Shown here: piece after piece, positions 46,370 through 58,010 of the stretch
Position numbering within the stretch: the first letter of the stretch is position 1
Layout: every line of letters starts with the position of its first letter
NCBI GenBank assembly: GCA_944470555.2
Contig: OX104127.1
Coordinates: 126,729,113-126,793,112 of the forward strand
Origin: Heterobilharzia americana
Taxonomy: Eukaryota; Platyhelminthes; Trematoda; Strigeidida; Schistosomatidae
DNA length: 64,000 bases
Direction: 5' to 3'
Program-made: the position numbers and the translations under genes
Notes under the pieces: generated by a model
Databases searched by the model: none
Seen by the model: only the letters and a program-made list of their open reading frames with translations
What the model was told of the DNA's origin: nothing

Positions 46370-46950
46370 ATTTTAACATGAGAGAAGCCAGTTTACAGGC
46401 TTCATCACGTTGATACATCTCAAAATGTCTACAAGATTTGAGCCCCGAGTGGTACTGATGGAATGTCGTTAAACTCAATTTAAAAAAATTTTTTTAATAA
46501 ACGGCCGAAGGTCCTGCTAGTTATGAAATGAACGAGGAAATATTACTTTACTGCGTACACAGGGTATTAAAGTTTAGATAATAGTAAATGTCGCCTTCAT
46601 TTAACAGGCTTAACATGAGGGATACCAGTTTACAAGCACCGTCAAATTCATAACCTTTGAAAGTATCTGGTATTAAATAATTAACATATCAAGTCATTAT
46701 TGTGCATAATCTTGTTGAAAGCTGCTGAAATTCATGAGACGGATATGGATTGCCATCTCCCATCACATAGATAGGTTCCATTATCAATATCAAAAGCGTG
46801 CAGTGTTCAAAGTTTGCGTTATAACCAACCGACGTTGTTAGTCCATTCGTATAGTTTGCTGATTAGTAACATAATAGTTTATTACTTAGAGTGATCTTCA
46901 GTTTTTAGTTTGCTAACCACAAAGGACTCATTTATACAATCTGGAGTAAC
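46370..46950 (+). repeat. Repeat X, copy vi (longest uninterrupted)
   Basis: The start is TTAACATGAGAGAAGCCAGT-TTACAGGC. The middle is CTAGTTATGAAATGAACGAGG, AAATATTACTTTACTGCG, TACACAGGGTATTAAAG. A partial second start lies at 46610 (TTAACATGAGGGATACCAGT). The 3' part is CAGTGTTCAAAGTTTGCG, TATAACCAACCGACGTTGTTA, ATACAATCTGGAGT. The order matches copies i/v and the partial copies ii, iii and iv. Confidence 0.75.
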
Positions 46951-47850
46951 AATAAAGTATCCACAGTTATATAATCAACGTGTATGGCTATATCAATGCA
47001 TATCCAGGTAATCATGTTACTTTTAAAGGTGATACAGATTAATTCTGCTGGGGATAATCGTCGTATTGGATGAAAATAGGTGTTGAAACAGTCAATAGTC
47101 CATAGATTTCGGGCATCTCTTGTATTAGCATAGGCGGCATCATTCGAGGAGTGTATTTGATGCCTAGTAAGTTCCATATGAAAGGGTCACTTGGTACAGA
47201 GTACTAGAAAATGTCTAGTGTGAAGCCATTGCAGGTAAGTGACCTCCTGAGCCAATATTTTAATTGGTCTCTGGTTTAATCATCTGTTCAGAATGCCTCT
47301 GCTACTAATACTGTTGGGAATGGTCAGACGATTCGTTGCAAGAAAAATCATGACGAGTAGGTGAGTTAATCTTGAAGATGGTCCAGAATTTGCGAAAGAG
47401 TGGGAGCAGTCCATTAATTATTGGCGTCAATGAGCAGGTGTTATTCCCATAAAGTAATCACGTTCAGACTGAATTTGAACATCAAATGTCGACTTGCAGC
47501 TGTTTCTGCAAATGGGGAAAGAAAGGAGGGGCACGAGCAGATATGGAAATACAGATTACTACGCTATCAAATTTGGAGAAGAGAAAGGTCCCTATTTTTT
47601 TTTATTTATTCGGACTTGATGTACACTTTCATGTATATATGTTAAGTCAACTACATAGTCCTTCCATTAGGGGGTTATTAAGTCGTTTTTTTGGAGGGGG
47701 GTGTACCGTAGTGGCTTTCAGTAATAAACAGTATTCTTTAAGTTCCTTATACGGAGAGGAGCCGGTATTCATACCCGTGTATGCAATCGTGAGGCCATCT
47801 GCATTAAACGAACTTCAGGGCTTTAATAAAACCGATTCTTACATTTAGAG
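46951..47850. other. Unrecognised DNA
   Basis: No gene recognised. The ORFs 47421-47645 and 47486-47848 overlap in different frames and lack motifs. Confidence 0.35.
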
Positions 47851-47852
47851 AT

Positions 47853-48290
47853 TTGCAACAAATCGGCGTTGCAGGCCCTAGAAGCCTTAGCATGCAGCAT
47901 TTGTCTAAAATGGGTGCACTCTGTGATGAGAGTATACCAGATCGGTCCTACAGATTCATCACGGAGTATCTGTGTAAGTGGACGTGGTACAACTGTCCCG
48001 AATGTTGGAAATTACCTGCTATTACCGCCGCCAAGCTAGAGGACCTAATACAACCCAGGGTATTACAAAATACGAGCCCCTAGATCTACGCGCAGAGACT
48101 GGGCAAGCACCACCAGTGCTCAGGGATCTCATTCCTAGGCACAGAGGGCTACGAGTTCGTACTCCAAGTGAGGTCCCAATGAAGTGTTCAGTCAGCGTAT
48201 CGGCAAGACCCAGAGGATCCCAGGGAACTAGACAACCTTGGGAAATAGGTCGGGTCAATAACAAATGGGCCCGGGTTTTTTTCTAGGAAG
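47853..48290 (+). pseudogene. Possible LINE ORF1-like remnant with zinc-finger end
   Basis: CKWTWYNCPECWKL (about 47970-48010) resembles the W-Y-C-x-x-C end of a PHD-type finger, as found in ORF1 of some CR1-like LINEs. The rest is not recognisable, and the upstream Cys/His ligands are not visible. It lies in the same orientation as the endonuclease scrap at 49.3 kb, which fits an ORF1-then-ORF2 order. Confidence 0.25.
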
Positions 48291-49200
48291 GGCAAGCCGG
48301 AAACACTGGCCACCTAACCTAATACTTTTCATCTACAGGACAAGAGAACGGACGTCATCATCTTGTTCAATGGCCCCATACATATAGACAGACCCACTCT
48401 TAGAAAAGAGAGCAGTGTGACGGTGTGGAATGGACTCACTGCAGCAAGAAGCTAGGGTGGAACCGATTGGAGTTAACTTTTACCGGCCCTCCCAAGGACG
48501 TGGGACACCAAGACGTAAGCTGCCACCTCTTGGCGCGTCATCGATAACAACGGAACAGTTGGAGGGCAAACTACCAGGCGTTGCAGGCTACTGCATCGTA
48601 AGAGTGAAGTCGAATAGGCCATGAGTTACTCTGGGGGCGGTGGGGAAGTTGACGCTTAATTGTCTTTACTAACCTACAGCCACGTTGGCGTATAGGATGC
48701 CTGAACTGGCTGGTAGGTCCTCAGAATATAATTAAAACCTGCATGAAGTCGGCTGGTGAAGATGGCTAGCGGCGAAAACAGGACTAGAAAATTTGTCTGC
48801 CACCAGGGTAATTAAACTGCCAAAACTTACCTACGGAGCATCTCCTTGCTGAGGTCGGTAGATGTATGCTTCAACTCCAAGGCATCACTCACAGAGGCCC
48901 TTATGGCATGGTACCGCGTAAAAATCAAATAGGAGGTGCCATGCAATGTTGCGAAGGCATATTACAGTCCGCTGGACTGGAAGATAGAAGGCAACATCCA
49001 ACAACACTACAGGCAGTATTAGCCACAAACTGACCATTCGGTAAACTGACGACTGTAAGCACATCGATGAACTCCCCGGCCACACCAACATCAAGGCGCC
49101 TAGCAGGCTCGAACGCGGAGGCTCACACAGAGGAACTAGCTATCAGAACCCGAAGCAACAACACATTAAAGTCCACACAAATTCCCACACCACACCGAAC
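48291..49200. other. Unassigned, GC-richer DNA
   Basis: Possibly the body of the same decayed LINE as its neighbours. The ORF 48430-48624 plus has no motif. Confidence 0.35.
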
Positions 49201-49277
49201 GCAGAACGTGTTTTCTTGACACACTTCTGCAGCGATGAGATATTTGACAGAAGTGGGCTACTGGAACTGGGGTAAAT

Positions 49278-49620
49278 GTGCTTTTATCTGCTTGCAGATA
49301 TGATTTTCATTACCGGACGCCAAAAGTATCGGACCAGAAAATGTCTGTGGCCAACCTGACCTTCTTCGGAAAGGATAGGCAGTCCAGAGAGGTTGGAGGA
49401 GTGGTCATATACATTAGCATCCACCAGAAAGTCAGGAAGGCGACTGACGATGTGTTTAGCAAATTACCAGACTCCTTATGAAATTGTTTCACCATAAATC
49501 AGGTGGGGTACCTAGTAAGAGTGGTGTGCAGCATCCTCTATGCACAAAGGAGCACCAGGCACAACTGTTCACCACGATTTTGACACTCATCTCGGTAGCC
49601 TACGGCTACATGGTCTTCGC
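49278..49620 (+). pseudogene. LINE APE-type endonuclease fragment
   Basis: PKVSDQKMSVANLTFFGKD then RQSREVGGVVIYIS (49320-49420) fits the S-x-x-h-x-D-x-E-h-x-h-x-x-hhx-RxDR-x-x-R-GGGVhhYV pattern of CR1/L2-type LINE endonucleases, followed by LPDSL and a degraded VVCSILY block (about 49520). Stops and a frameshift follow. It is a relic. Confidence 0.55.
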
Positions 49621-52270
49621 TGCAGGCCTCAGCACACCGACATTTAGCCCGCGATGTGAAGCAGGCAGTAAACATGAACCTTTTGGACATGGACCTTGAA
49701 ACACATTTATCACAGCGGGGTTGGTGGAGAAAGTTGGGAAAAACACTCGATGGGGGCCAGACGAGATAAAAATCACAACTTGACTAGTTGTAGCGAGCGA
49801 CGGACTTTTGGTGAGCGATATCTGTTTCCGACCCTTTCCGGATAAAGGCAATCGCACATCGGTGAGATTTTCTCTGATAACCGGGGGGAAACTTCCAATG
49901 GTTGAACCAGAAGCGTTCCTGCCTTGCCGGAAGGCGAACTGCCAGCCGATACACAATGGAATCCTGTTTACAACATTGTTGACTCAAACAACTGCCACAC
50001 TCTGCATGACACCATACACACACCATGACACCAGACCCAAATATGCTCCCTCCGTCCATTCCGGTTCCGCTTGCCATCTATAGACAGTACAAACTTAGTG
50101 AATACTGTAACATCCCCGGATTCATTTGTTCTCAACATGCAACGCACTCTTGAAGATTGCATGACTGTCCATTTCTAGGATACTCCTCATACTGTGAGAT
50201 CATACCCTCATCAAATTTCATCGCTGCTGTTTAACGATAACACTTTTATCTAATATTTGTGACCAGCAATACCTAAACAAATGTTTACTCCATAAGATTT
50301 TGTGTGGCACGATGATTCGTTTCTTCCCAAACTTTTACAGCCACAATAAGTAAATAACATTTAGATATTGCCTGTTAAAGTGGCACCTGTTCGTGCAATA
50401 TCACCATTCGAAATATGCTGTTATTATTATATTTTCATGTGCATTTCACACTCCACTTTTTCTCATCCCCCATTTGCCCTATTTCTTACGGTACGTTAAC
50501 TCTTGATTGTAGACGCTTAGAAAAATAGGAATTTCAAAAGGTCAGTTGCTCCTATCAGTAGCTATGTTGCTCCCTCAAACAAACCAAGAAACAATTTGCA
50601 GGAAAAAAATATCTTTAAATGGACAATCCCTACCTCCAAAGCTACATGTAAGAAAAACGTAAGGAATTCTGTGACCATCGAAAGAGTATAATAAAACAGA
50701 AGAACCGAGTCCCAAGACCTAGAAGCAAGAGCTCAAAAAACTAGAAGTTCCCTCTACTCTCTCTACTGACGTTGTATGTTGTAGCGCCCAACAACTTGTC
50801 ATGTATACCAGAGACACCGCTGGTGAATGGACAGACCTACTGCATCGAAATCCATCAAAGACCTGGAAATGCTAAGTAAGACCAAGAAAGGGACATGAAG
50901 AAACTATTTGGCCTACACAAGCTAGTTAAAAGGTATTGGACATTGGATGTTGAGGTGTGGTTTCAACTGAAGGTCGCTGTCTGAAGTTAGCCTGCAGGTG
51001 AGTAGGGTTTGGATCCGCTCCATGGCATAGTTCGAATTTACTTGGAAATAATATCGAAGAGATAGAACCAAACTATTAATTTTTATGTTTTCAATGGCAT
51101 TACAGTTTACGTTTATTGTAAATAAATATCGAAGTTTCAACATCCCAGCCAGAATATCCTAAATCTACAGCATTATATATGCTTTATTTTGGGATTCACA
51201 TTTTTAGTTTGAAGATAAACGGCTATGAGCGCATAGTGATCCTTTTCTTTTAGGTTGTTGTGCTTGTTCAGTCCTTTTTTAATTAGTCAGTTGATGACGT
51301 GCACAACACTTCGTCCTGGAGTCAGTCCCAATAGTTGACTACTCACTGTGGAAACCGGTACTCTACGCAAATGACGTTTGGGGTTTTAAAAAACAACCTT
51401 GAGATATTTTCTAATGACCGTAGTATTCAGGGTGTACAATATCCTCGAAAAACCCATAGTTCACCCTCGAAATTGCTAAAAGTCCCTAAGTACTTCCAGA
51501 GTTGTTCTTTTGGGGACAACTCTAGACAATTTCACAAAAAGTTAAACACCTAGGTTCCTAAATATCTGACAATCCACCCAAATTTTATAAGTAATCACTT
51601 GACCATTTATAAAACTTGAGTGTAGAATATTCTTCGGTGTGCCCCATTTTGTATTGGAAGGCGATTTCATACTTAACTACCTTTACAATGCAAGTTTTAA
51701 TAGAAGAAGACAGAGAGAGCTCTCCCTCGATGTTCCTTCATGCACCCGAAGTATGTTTCCAAAGTACCCCCAATCGTAATGCTGCCTTCTAAATTCTGTC
51801 TTCTACTTGTAATTTAGGCATTTCTGTCGATTCAAAGTAAACGGAATGATAACCACCTAACTAATTACTTTCGTTTCATTCATTGTCGATTGTCCCTCGT
51901 CATTTTCTTTCTCTGGCGATTATGATGACGCAGGTTGGAAAACACAGGAATAATAATTTCTCAGATTTAGTTTCAGGTTTTAAGAGTAGAAGTCCATGAG
52001 CCTATGCTTTTGTTTGCTTAACACACTTGTTTTTTTCCACTTCTGTCTGAATAAGCCAACTTATGATGCGGACACTTACTCTGGAAGTTGGTTCGAAGAG
52101 TGGATTACTGAATACGAAAACCGGCACTCTACGATGACGACGTTGGATCTTGGCTTATTTTAACCCTCCTGCTATGTTATCTACGATGTTTGATCTAAGA
52201 GAAAGCGATAAAGATTGGTTAGGTCCTAAGCCATTCCTTTAGTTTCCCCATAGCATAACTAAATCTATTT
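49621..52270. other. Unrecognised DNA upstream of malectin
   Basis: 49.6-50.1 kb may still be LINE remnant. From 50.2 kb on the sequence is AT-rich without recognisable features. No promoter element was supported. Confidence 0.4.
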
Positions 52271-52277
52271 TCTGTGT

Positions 52278-52345
52278 GGAGCTGTGGCTCGTTGGTTTCT
52301 GCAGTTTACCTTCAACCAGTGGTCACTGGTTCAAATATTGCAAGT
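52278..52345 (+). repeat. tRNA-like SINE head or tRNA pseudogene
   Basis: AGCTGTGGCTCGTTGGTTT fits a pol III A box. CTGGTTCAAATATTGC, about 45 bp on, fits a B box (GGTTCRANNCC) with mismatches. Cloverleaf pairing is poor, so it is not a functional tRNA. A second member lies at 54735-54800 on the other strand. Confidence 0.5.
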
Positions 52346-52548
52346 CAGTGTCATTAACCGTCAAACTAGGTGTCCGGCTAAGTGGCAGTTTAAAGATAGT
52401 AGTCAAGTAACCAGCTACTTAGAGTGCAAGATCTCTGAGCAACATTTTGTGCAGCCCGCTTGGTCGCGTTGGCTTTCCCACATTCAGAGTACTTAACGTC
52501 CTAAATATGTCATTGCATAGCACGAGCTACGGTGCTAGCTCCGCCGGT

Positions 52549-52574
52549 GTAGCCACGACGTACATCGTGGCTAC
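52549..52574. repeat. Perfect 10-bp inverted repeat (hairpin)
   Basis: GTAGCCACGA (52549-52558), loop CGTACA, TCGTGGCTAC (52565-52574). It lies about 390 bp upstream of the malectin exon acceptor. Confidence 0.7.
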
Positions 52575-52963
52575 TGTGAATCTGAAGGTAGTCATAGCAT
52601 AATTTTTTAATGGCGACGTGCAAGGTGCCAAATAATGCTTACATCATCTCCATGAGAGAATGATTCGTCCGGAACGGATGAAGGTGTGTTCATAATCTTT
52701 TCAGGTTTCTGCCTTAATGTACTATATAGGAACCATATCTATTCTCGTAGTTGTTTTGTATCCGAATTCAAAAAAGCATCACATTAAGGCAGCATCTGTC
52801 AAGTCTAAGCAAATTTAGTATTTCTTACTTATTTACTACCATTTAAAATGAATTTATAATCAGTTAATACGTTTTATTGTCGTTGAAATTGTATGCATCA
52901 CGTTTCGTGTGTATAATTGGAGCCAGTAGTTAATGCAAGTTCATATTCTACTTCATTTTTCAG

Positions 52964-53332
52964 GCCGAATATCTGATGTTTTGTAAGAAATATTCAACCA
53001 GTTTCCGTCGGTCCATGTTTATTTTTTCCTTTCTCCTCTTATTTATTGATCATATTCACTGCGAAGCTGTTTGGGCAGTTAACTGTGGTGGTCCTAAACA
53101 TACTGACTCCTATGGTATTGAGTACAAAGCTGATTTCTTAGACAAGGGCACTGCATCAGACTATGGTCGTTCTTTTACAATTGGTCGCGTCCCTCCTGAA
53201 GACCATATAATTTACCAAACTGAACGTTACCATGATGAAGACTTTTCGTATCCTATTCCAGTAACCTCCGATGGAGACTATGTTCTTACGTTAAAATTTT
53301 CAGAGGTCTGGTTCACAGATCGCTCTCAAAAG
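52964..53332 (+). CDS. MLEC: Malectin, first coding exon (signal peptide and N-terminal half of malectin domain)
   Basis: Malectin is an ER membrane lectin that binds diglucosylated N-glycans on new glycoproteins and acts in ER quality control. ATG at 52976 opens 119 codons. Residues 1-36 hold a hydrophobic signal peptide (FIFSFLLLFIDHIHC); a second Met at residue 14 could also start it. The domain then begins with VWAVNCGGPKHTDSYGIEY, ASDYGRSFTIG, PEDHIIYQTERYHDEDFSYPIP and GDYVLTLKFSEVWF. YQTERY and the V-W-F pair are positions where vertebrate malectins contact sugar. The exon ends after SQK with donor AAAG/GTAATT, phase 0. A polypyrimidine-AG (TTCATTTTTCAG, ending at 52963) sits 12 bp before the ATG, so the 5' UTR is spliced, in cis or by spliced leader. 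Confidence 0.93.
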
Positions 53333-54734
53333 GTAATTTTTTCACAAATCCCTTTTAATTCAGTTTCTTTTTACTTGATATACTGTAATCAAATTTTCTC
53401 ACGCCATGTAAATATGTGTAACACTGATTAAAGATCTTTGTATGGTTTTACACAGTATTCATTTCGGAGGTTGCTGATTAACCAGATACAATGGGGATAA
53501 TGAAGTAAAACATCATATCAGTTAAGATATTTTTATCTTCTGTTCGCTTGACATTTTGCTAGTTATCAGCCTTTAGTTATGCTTATCTGCCTAATTTGAC
53601 TCGATTTCATGAAGTTTGCTTATCCGGATTAGTATGAGCTTTACTCAGACTTCTATGTTTTGCTTTGTCATTTTCTTTCTATTCATGTATATGAAATAAT
53701 AGTTGGTTTTTGCAAGTTTCAATTTTTCAGAAGACTTTGTGGCTTATCATTTAATTCTTCAGGCAAGAAGTTCACCTATCTTTACTTATATGGATTCATT
53801 GTAATAATACCGACTGTCAAATCCACTCATCCTATCTCTGTAACTTATTTCTGATTATACAATACTAAGAATGTTAACCAGCAATAGAATGACGTTACAG
53901 CTAATCACTTAATAGTATAAGATTGAAAATGATGCCCTATAAAATGGACGCAGTTCATTTTCTTAGGCACTTTAGAACCATGGCTCGTGTATTCAAGCCT
54001 TAATCCATCTACTTGGGTGAGTAGTTACCTAGTAACTAGCCCTCACTTGAGTATGGCTTAGCTTAGTACATAACAATATATCTTGCTGCTGATTTTAAAA
54101 CTTCCGTAAAGTTTTTATTTGAAAGCAAAGCAATTAGTTCAGAAGTATGGTTAGGTTTTAAACTTTGATGAAACTACTTTCTCGCAATAAATAATGAATG
54201 AAATGTGTTCGTTGGAAGACCCATTCGAAAAAAAGCTCAACACAACAATAATAGTTAATAATTTCCTTATTACCTACAAGCATTTTTAAATGACGTCTGT
54301 TCCATTTTAAAATATATAGTTCACTTTCTTCCTTAACTTGATTGTTCGGTCTCTGTTGACTTAAATGAAAAACCTTTGTAAACTCATTTGCACGAAGCTA
54401 AGCATCCGTGAAGTACATTGGGAATTCTTTTACTTATTTCTTTTGCTTATGCCTCAATCTGTGTTTGGAAAAGATTTGTTGTTATCATCTTATATATTAC
54501 AGAGGACAAAGTTTCATTCTTTATTTTCATCCTCTGCATCGATTCCATCCTTGTCAGATCACTTTTTCATCCCATATGCTTTTTTAGTTTCTCCCGCCAG
54601 GGATTCTTCAACATCTGTAGAAACTAAACAAAAAATAATAAATGCTTGCAGCAGGCGCGTGCATGTTGACAGTGTGCCATACCTATTGTAATTATAGTAC
54701 TAGCTGGTTGCTCAAACCTCAATAGGCAGGAGAA

Positions 54735-54800
54735 GCTTCAAACCCATGATCCACTGCTTGGTATTCGAGTGCTTAGACCAATGAACTACAGCTTCACTTC
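54735..54800 (-). repeat. tRNA-like SINE head or tRNA pseudogene
   Basis: On the minus strand: GAAGCTGTAGTTCATTGGTC (A-box-like), then ATGGGTTTGAAGCTTC (B-box-like) about 45 bp on. Length and spacing are the same as in the copy at 52278-52345, with partial sequence identity. Confidence 0.5.
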
Positions 54801-55569
54801 CATTGCATATATGGAAACCAATCCAATTCTTGAACCCTTTTGGATAGAAATTGTGTCATGGGAATGCCATCCTGAACGTATTTCCCTGCACACGGGTTAC
54901 TTACAAGATAATCTTTAACGTCACAGTGTATTTTTCAAAACTTACTGGAGTTTGCATAACCCAAAATCTCATCTGCGTTTTGTAATGTTCTTTTAAGTTT
55001 ATCAATGCATTTACTGAAGAGGGTTTTTTCGAAGAACATGGAGCTAAAAGATTTTCGTGAGAAAAAAATATTGAGATGAAACGTTGTATAGTTTCCCTGT
55101 GCAGGTCCTCATATTTAAATTTCACACCGTAGAGATTACAATGTCAAGACAGACAGATAGAATTAACGTAGAACCTGACACAGAAGTGCAGTCTGGGCAA
55201 GTTATTCAGATGCGCTGTTCAGAGATTTGTCCTAGCAAAGTTGGAGGTACCTGGGGTTTTATCCATCAGCACGTCCACAAAAACGTCGAACAAGAAGTGA
55301 TAGTGAGCATTCTTGGTGTGCACCACTGACTGTTGTTTCTTCTGACGATCATTCCTCGTAAAGCCTTAGATGACTGTGTAGGGTTAAACAGAGAGCCTTG
55401 ATTAACCTTGCATACTTTATTCACAGTTAGATAACGTCAGAACATCATCGATCGACTGGGTCGAATACCTTCTTCAGTTCGAGAAATATAGCAGTTGTCA
55501 ACCGCCGATAAGTAACCTATACTCCAAAAGCTGTCGAAGAAGGAAGGTTTGATTGGCGCACTCTCATCC

Positions 55570-56195
55570 GAGTCTGGAACAAAAAGGCTTCAGGTGTTTG
55601 ACCACCGTTGCCTATGTAGTATAGGCCGTATTCCGTGGTGTCACCATGTGAGTAATGCAGAAGTTAGGTGTAGAGTTTTGGGGAGAAGAGGTAAGTCAGT
55701 CGACGAGGTTGTGAACCTTCATCGACTGAGATGGTTGGGACACGTACTACGTATGCCTAGTCACCGATTGCCTCGTCACACAATGTTGGCTGAGGTGGTT
55801 CCAGGCTGGAAAAAGGCCTGAGGTGGCCAGACCAAAACATGGCACCAATGTTTGAAGTCTCTAACTGTTGGTTTAAGCCATGTAGGACGATGCAGACTAG
55901 GTGGTTGGGGTCCGTGGAACAAGAGGAACCAGTGGTTGGAGACCCTAGGTGATCACATGGCTCAGAACCGATGTCAGTGGTGCAGATGTATACACACATT
56001 ATCCTCATCTTAACAACGCTATACCGAATCTCACTATTTTGTCACTCCTCTTTCCTTTCTTCTCGTACTTTATATTTCTTTTGACTGCATTCACTTATCT
56101 TCATCCTTCGCCTCACTACCTTTTTACTTGATGTGCTGATATGAGGTGTGGCAACTCGGACCGTTACGCAGTAATGCCTGGTCCTATGTTGATAA
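55570..56195 (+). pseudogene. RTE-c LINE C-terminal fragment and 3' UTR (in malectin intron 1)
   Basis: RLQVFDHRCLCSIGRI, HHVSNAEVRCRVLGRRG, KSVDEVVNLHRLRWLGHVL and RMPSHRLPRHTMLAEV (55585-55800), then GGQTKTWHQCLKSL in a shifted frame, form the family's C-terminal tail in good order. The tail is better preserved than at 9.8 kb. The 3' UTR motif GAGGTGTGGCAACTCGGACC follows near 56140. The RT palm is absent, so it is 5'-truncated. Confidence 0.85.
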
Positions 56196-56239
56196 TGGTG
56201 ATGATGACCTGTCTAGTTTTCTTGAGTTTGTTGTTCATG

Positions 56240-56500
56240 TGCTTCACTTAAGCATCGGTTGACTGTGAACTCTAGGATACTGGATACAAGTTAGTCAAAC
56301 TAATCCTCTGTAGTTGTTGAATACAGACTTCTCTCCGGTACTGGAATGGTCAGTTTAGTATACAAGTCTCATAGGACTACATCTGATTCCCATACACTAA
56401 TTAGTACCTCCGCTACTTTATCTAGTAACGTCTCCATAATTAAAACACTCTGGCACCAAACTGTCGGGTCCCGCTGCTTTGCATGACTTAGAGTTTAAAA
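56240..56500 (-). pseudogene. RTE-c LINE RT fragment, opposite orientation
   Basis: The minus strand reads CKAAGPDSLVPECF (about 56450-56490), then MGIRCSP where GSVWESE-V-PS stands in other copies (about 56385), and FNNYRGLV (about 56310), the segment between linker and first palm motif. Stops interrupt it. It faces the fragment at 55.57-56.2 kb tail to tail. Confidence 0.6.
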
Positions 56501-56852
56501 CACCCTTGATTTTGAGGTGTTGGAGGACTGTCATCTACATCCCACTCAGTTTTAGGGGAGTTGAACTGTTCTTCAGAGTGACTGGTTTTTATTGTATTCA
56601 GAGCTTTCTGGCATCAGCAAGTCCATTGATAAGTGAAAGAGAGAAACTGACACGTTGCAGAACAAATGATCAACATGTATTCTGTCTGTGCAGCATTTAT
56701 GAACTTATCAGCAACAATTTGATTAAGCAAGCATTGTCCAAGAATATTAAGTCGTAAAGGAAAACAGTGGTCATTGGTACGAATACACATTATCCTCAAA
56801 AAAGAAAGTACAATGTGTAACCTCCCATAGTACATTACACATAATCCCTACT

Positions 56853-56854
<2 letters not shown>

Positions 56855-56923
<69 letters not shown>
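56855..56923. repeat. (AT)n microsatellite
   Basis: About 34 uninterrupted AT units inside malectin intron 1. Confidence 0.95.
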
Positions 56924-56926
<3 letters not shown>

Positions 56927-57829
56927 TCGGAATATTGCAATTGAATCGAGAAACTACACCATTCAGTCAATGTTTTCTCTAGGTAGGGCTCAGAAGTGCT
57001 TGATAGAGTGTGGTCCATAATCCATTGCTAGTAGTTAATATCATTTTGTTATGAAGAGATCCTACCACTTCATCTTTTGGTTCCTACTACTTCTGGTATT
57101 ATAATTTTTTCGTTAATGCTCCTGGTGACGTCTAATCCATTTACTGGTGTATCGCATGATGAATCGATGCTAATTTGTGTCAAGTCTTATGTTGCCTATC
57201 TGCGTGTTTGAAAGCTTTCTTCATTTCTGAAATACAAGATGGTTCTTCGTCGACACTTAGTTTGTGGAAGTAGAAGACACTAGCTGATTAAGCTGGTTAT
57301 TTATCTTCATGAATGCATCAACTCAGACTGGATGGTCAGAAACTATTGTTGCAGGTACGTTTCGTTTGGCATTCACCAATTTTCTCCATACGTAGTACGA
57401 AAGATCTCGAAATGTCTATGCAGGATCAAGTCTATTTCATAATAGTACGTTATTTCCCACTAAACAATGGTAAAATTGTTTTTTGAAGTTGAAAGATTCT
57501 CAAATGTCTCAGGTATTTAATCGTATATGGTTTTAAAACTATCTCCTGTTCAGGCAGTAGTAATGAAGTCAAGAGTATGGTGGTAAGTCAAGAATGTCAA
57601 TCGTTGAAGTTATTAACTTCAGCAAAAATAATGTAAAGGAAACTTTTAGGTTGTTAAACTGCAGTTTCTCAGCAATGTATAGTCTCTAACTGTTGGCTTT
57701 TCTCCTATAGAGAATCAAGTGATTCCTGGTTGATAACTTTAGGCAGCAAGTTGTGGTGCTTATCGATCAGCGTATATAAATTAAAATAGGTCAAAAAGCA
57801 CTCACTCTTTATACTTTTGTAGGTTTCGA

Positions 57830-58010
57830 GCATCCTACCGTGCTACACCTTTTCATTCTTGGTCTACTTTTTTCCCTTGAGTTTGATTATAGTTTGTGTG
57901 ATTATTGAAGATACCATTCTCTCTCTTTCGGTTCCCTTCCTGTCGATTTCTTCTCTCTATGCTATGAAGCGTGGTAACTTGGACCAATACATAGTTATTT
58001 TGATTTTGGA
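57830..58010 (+). repeat. RTE-c 3' UTR fragment
   Basis: A pyrimidine-rich stretch (CTCTCTCTTTCGGTTCCCTT) followed by GAAGCGTGGTAACTTGGACCAATACA near 57965. It matches the UTR ends at 10372 and 56140. No coding part is attached. Confidence 0.55.

Noticed and set aside
53985..54060. Possible solo 5' end of an RTE element (GTAGTTACCTAGTAACTAGCC)
   Set aside because: The likeness to the RTE leader covers too few bases and could arise by chance in AT-rich DNA.
55084..55329. Candidate additional malectin exon within intron 1
   Set aside because: The first and second malectin exons join in phase with the expected protein order, and this ORF has no malectin similarity.
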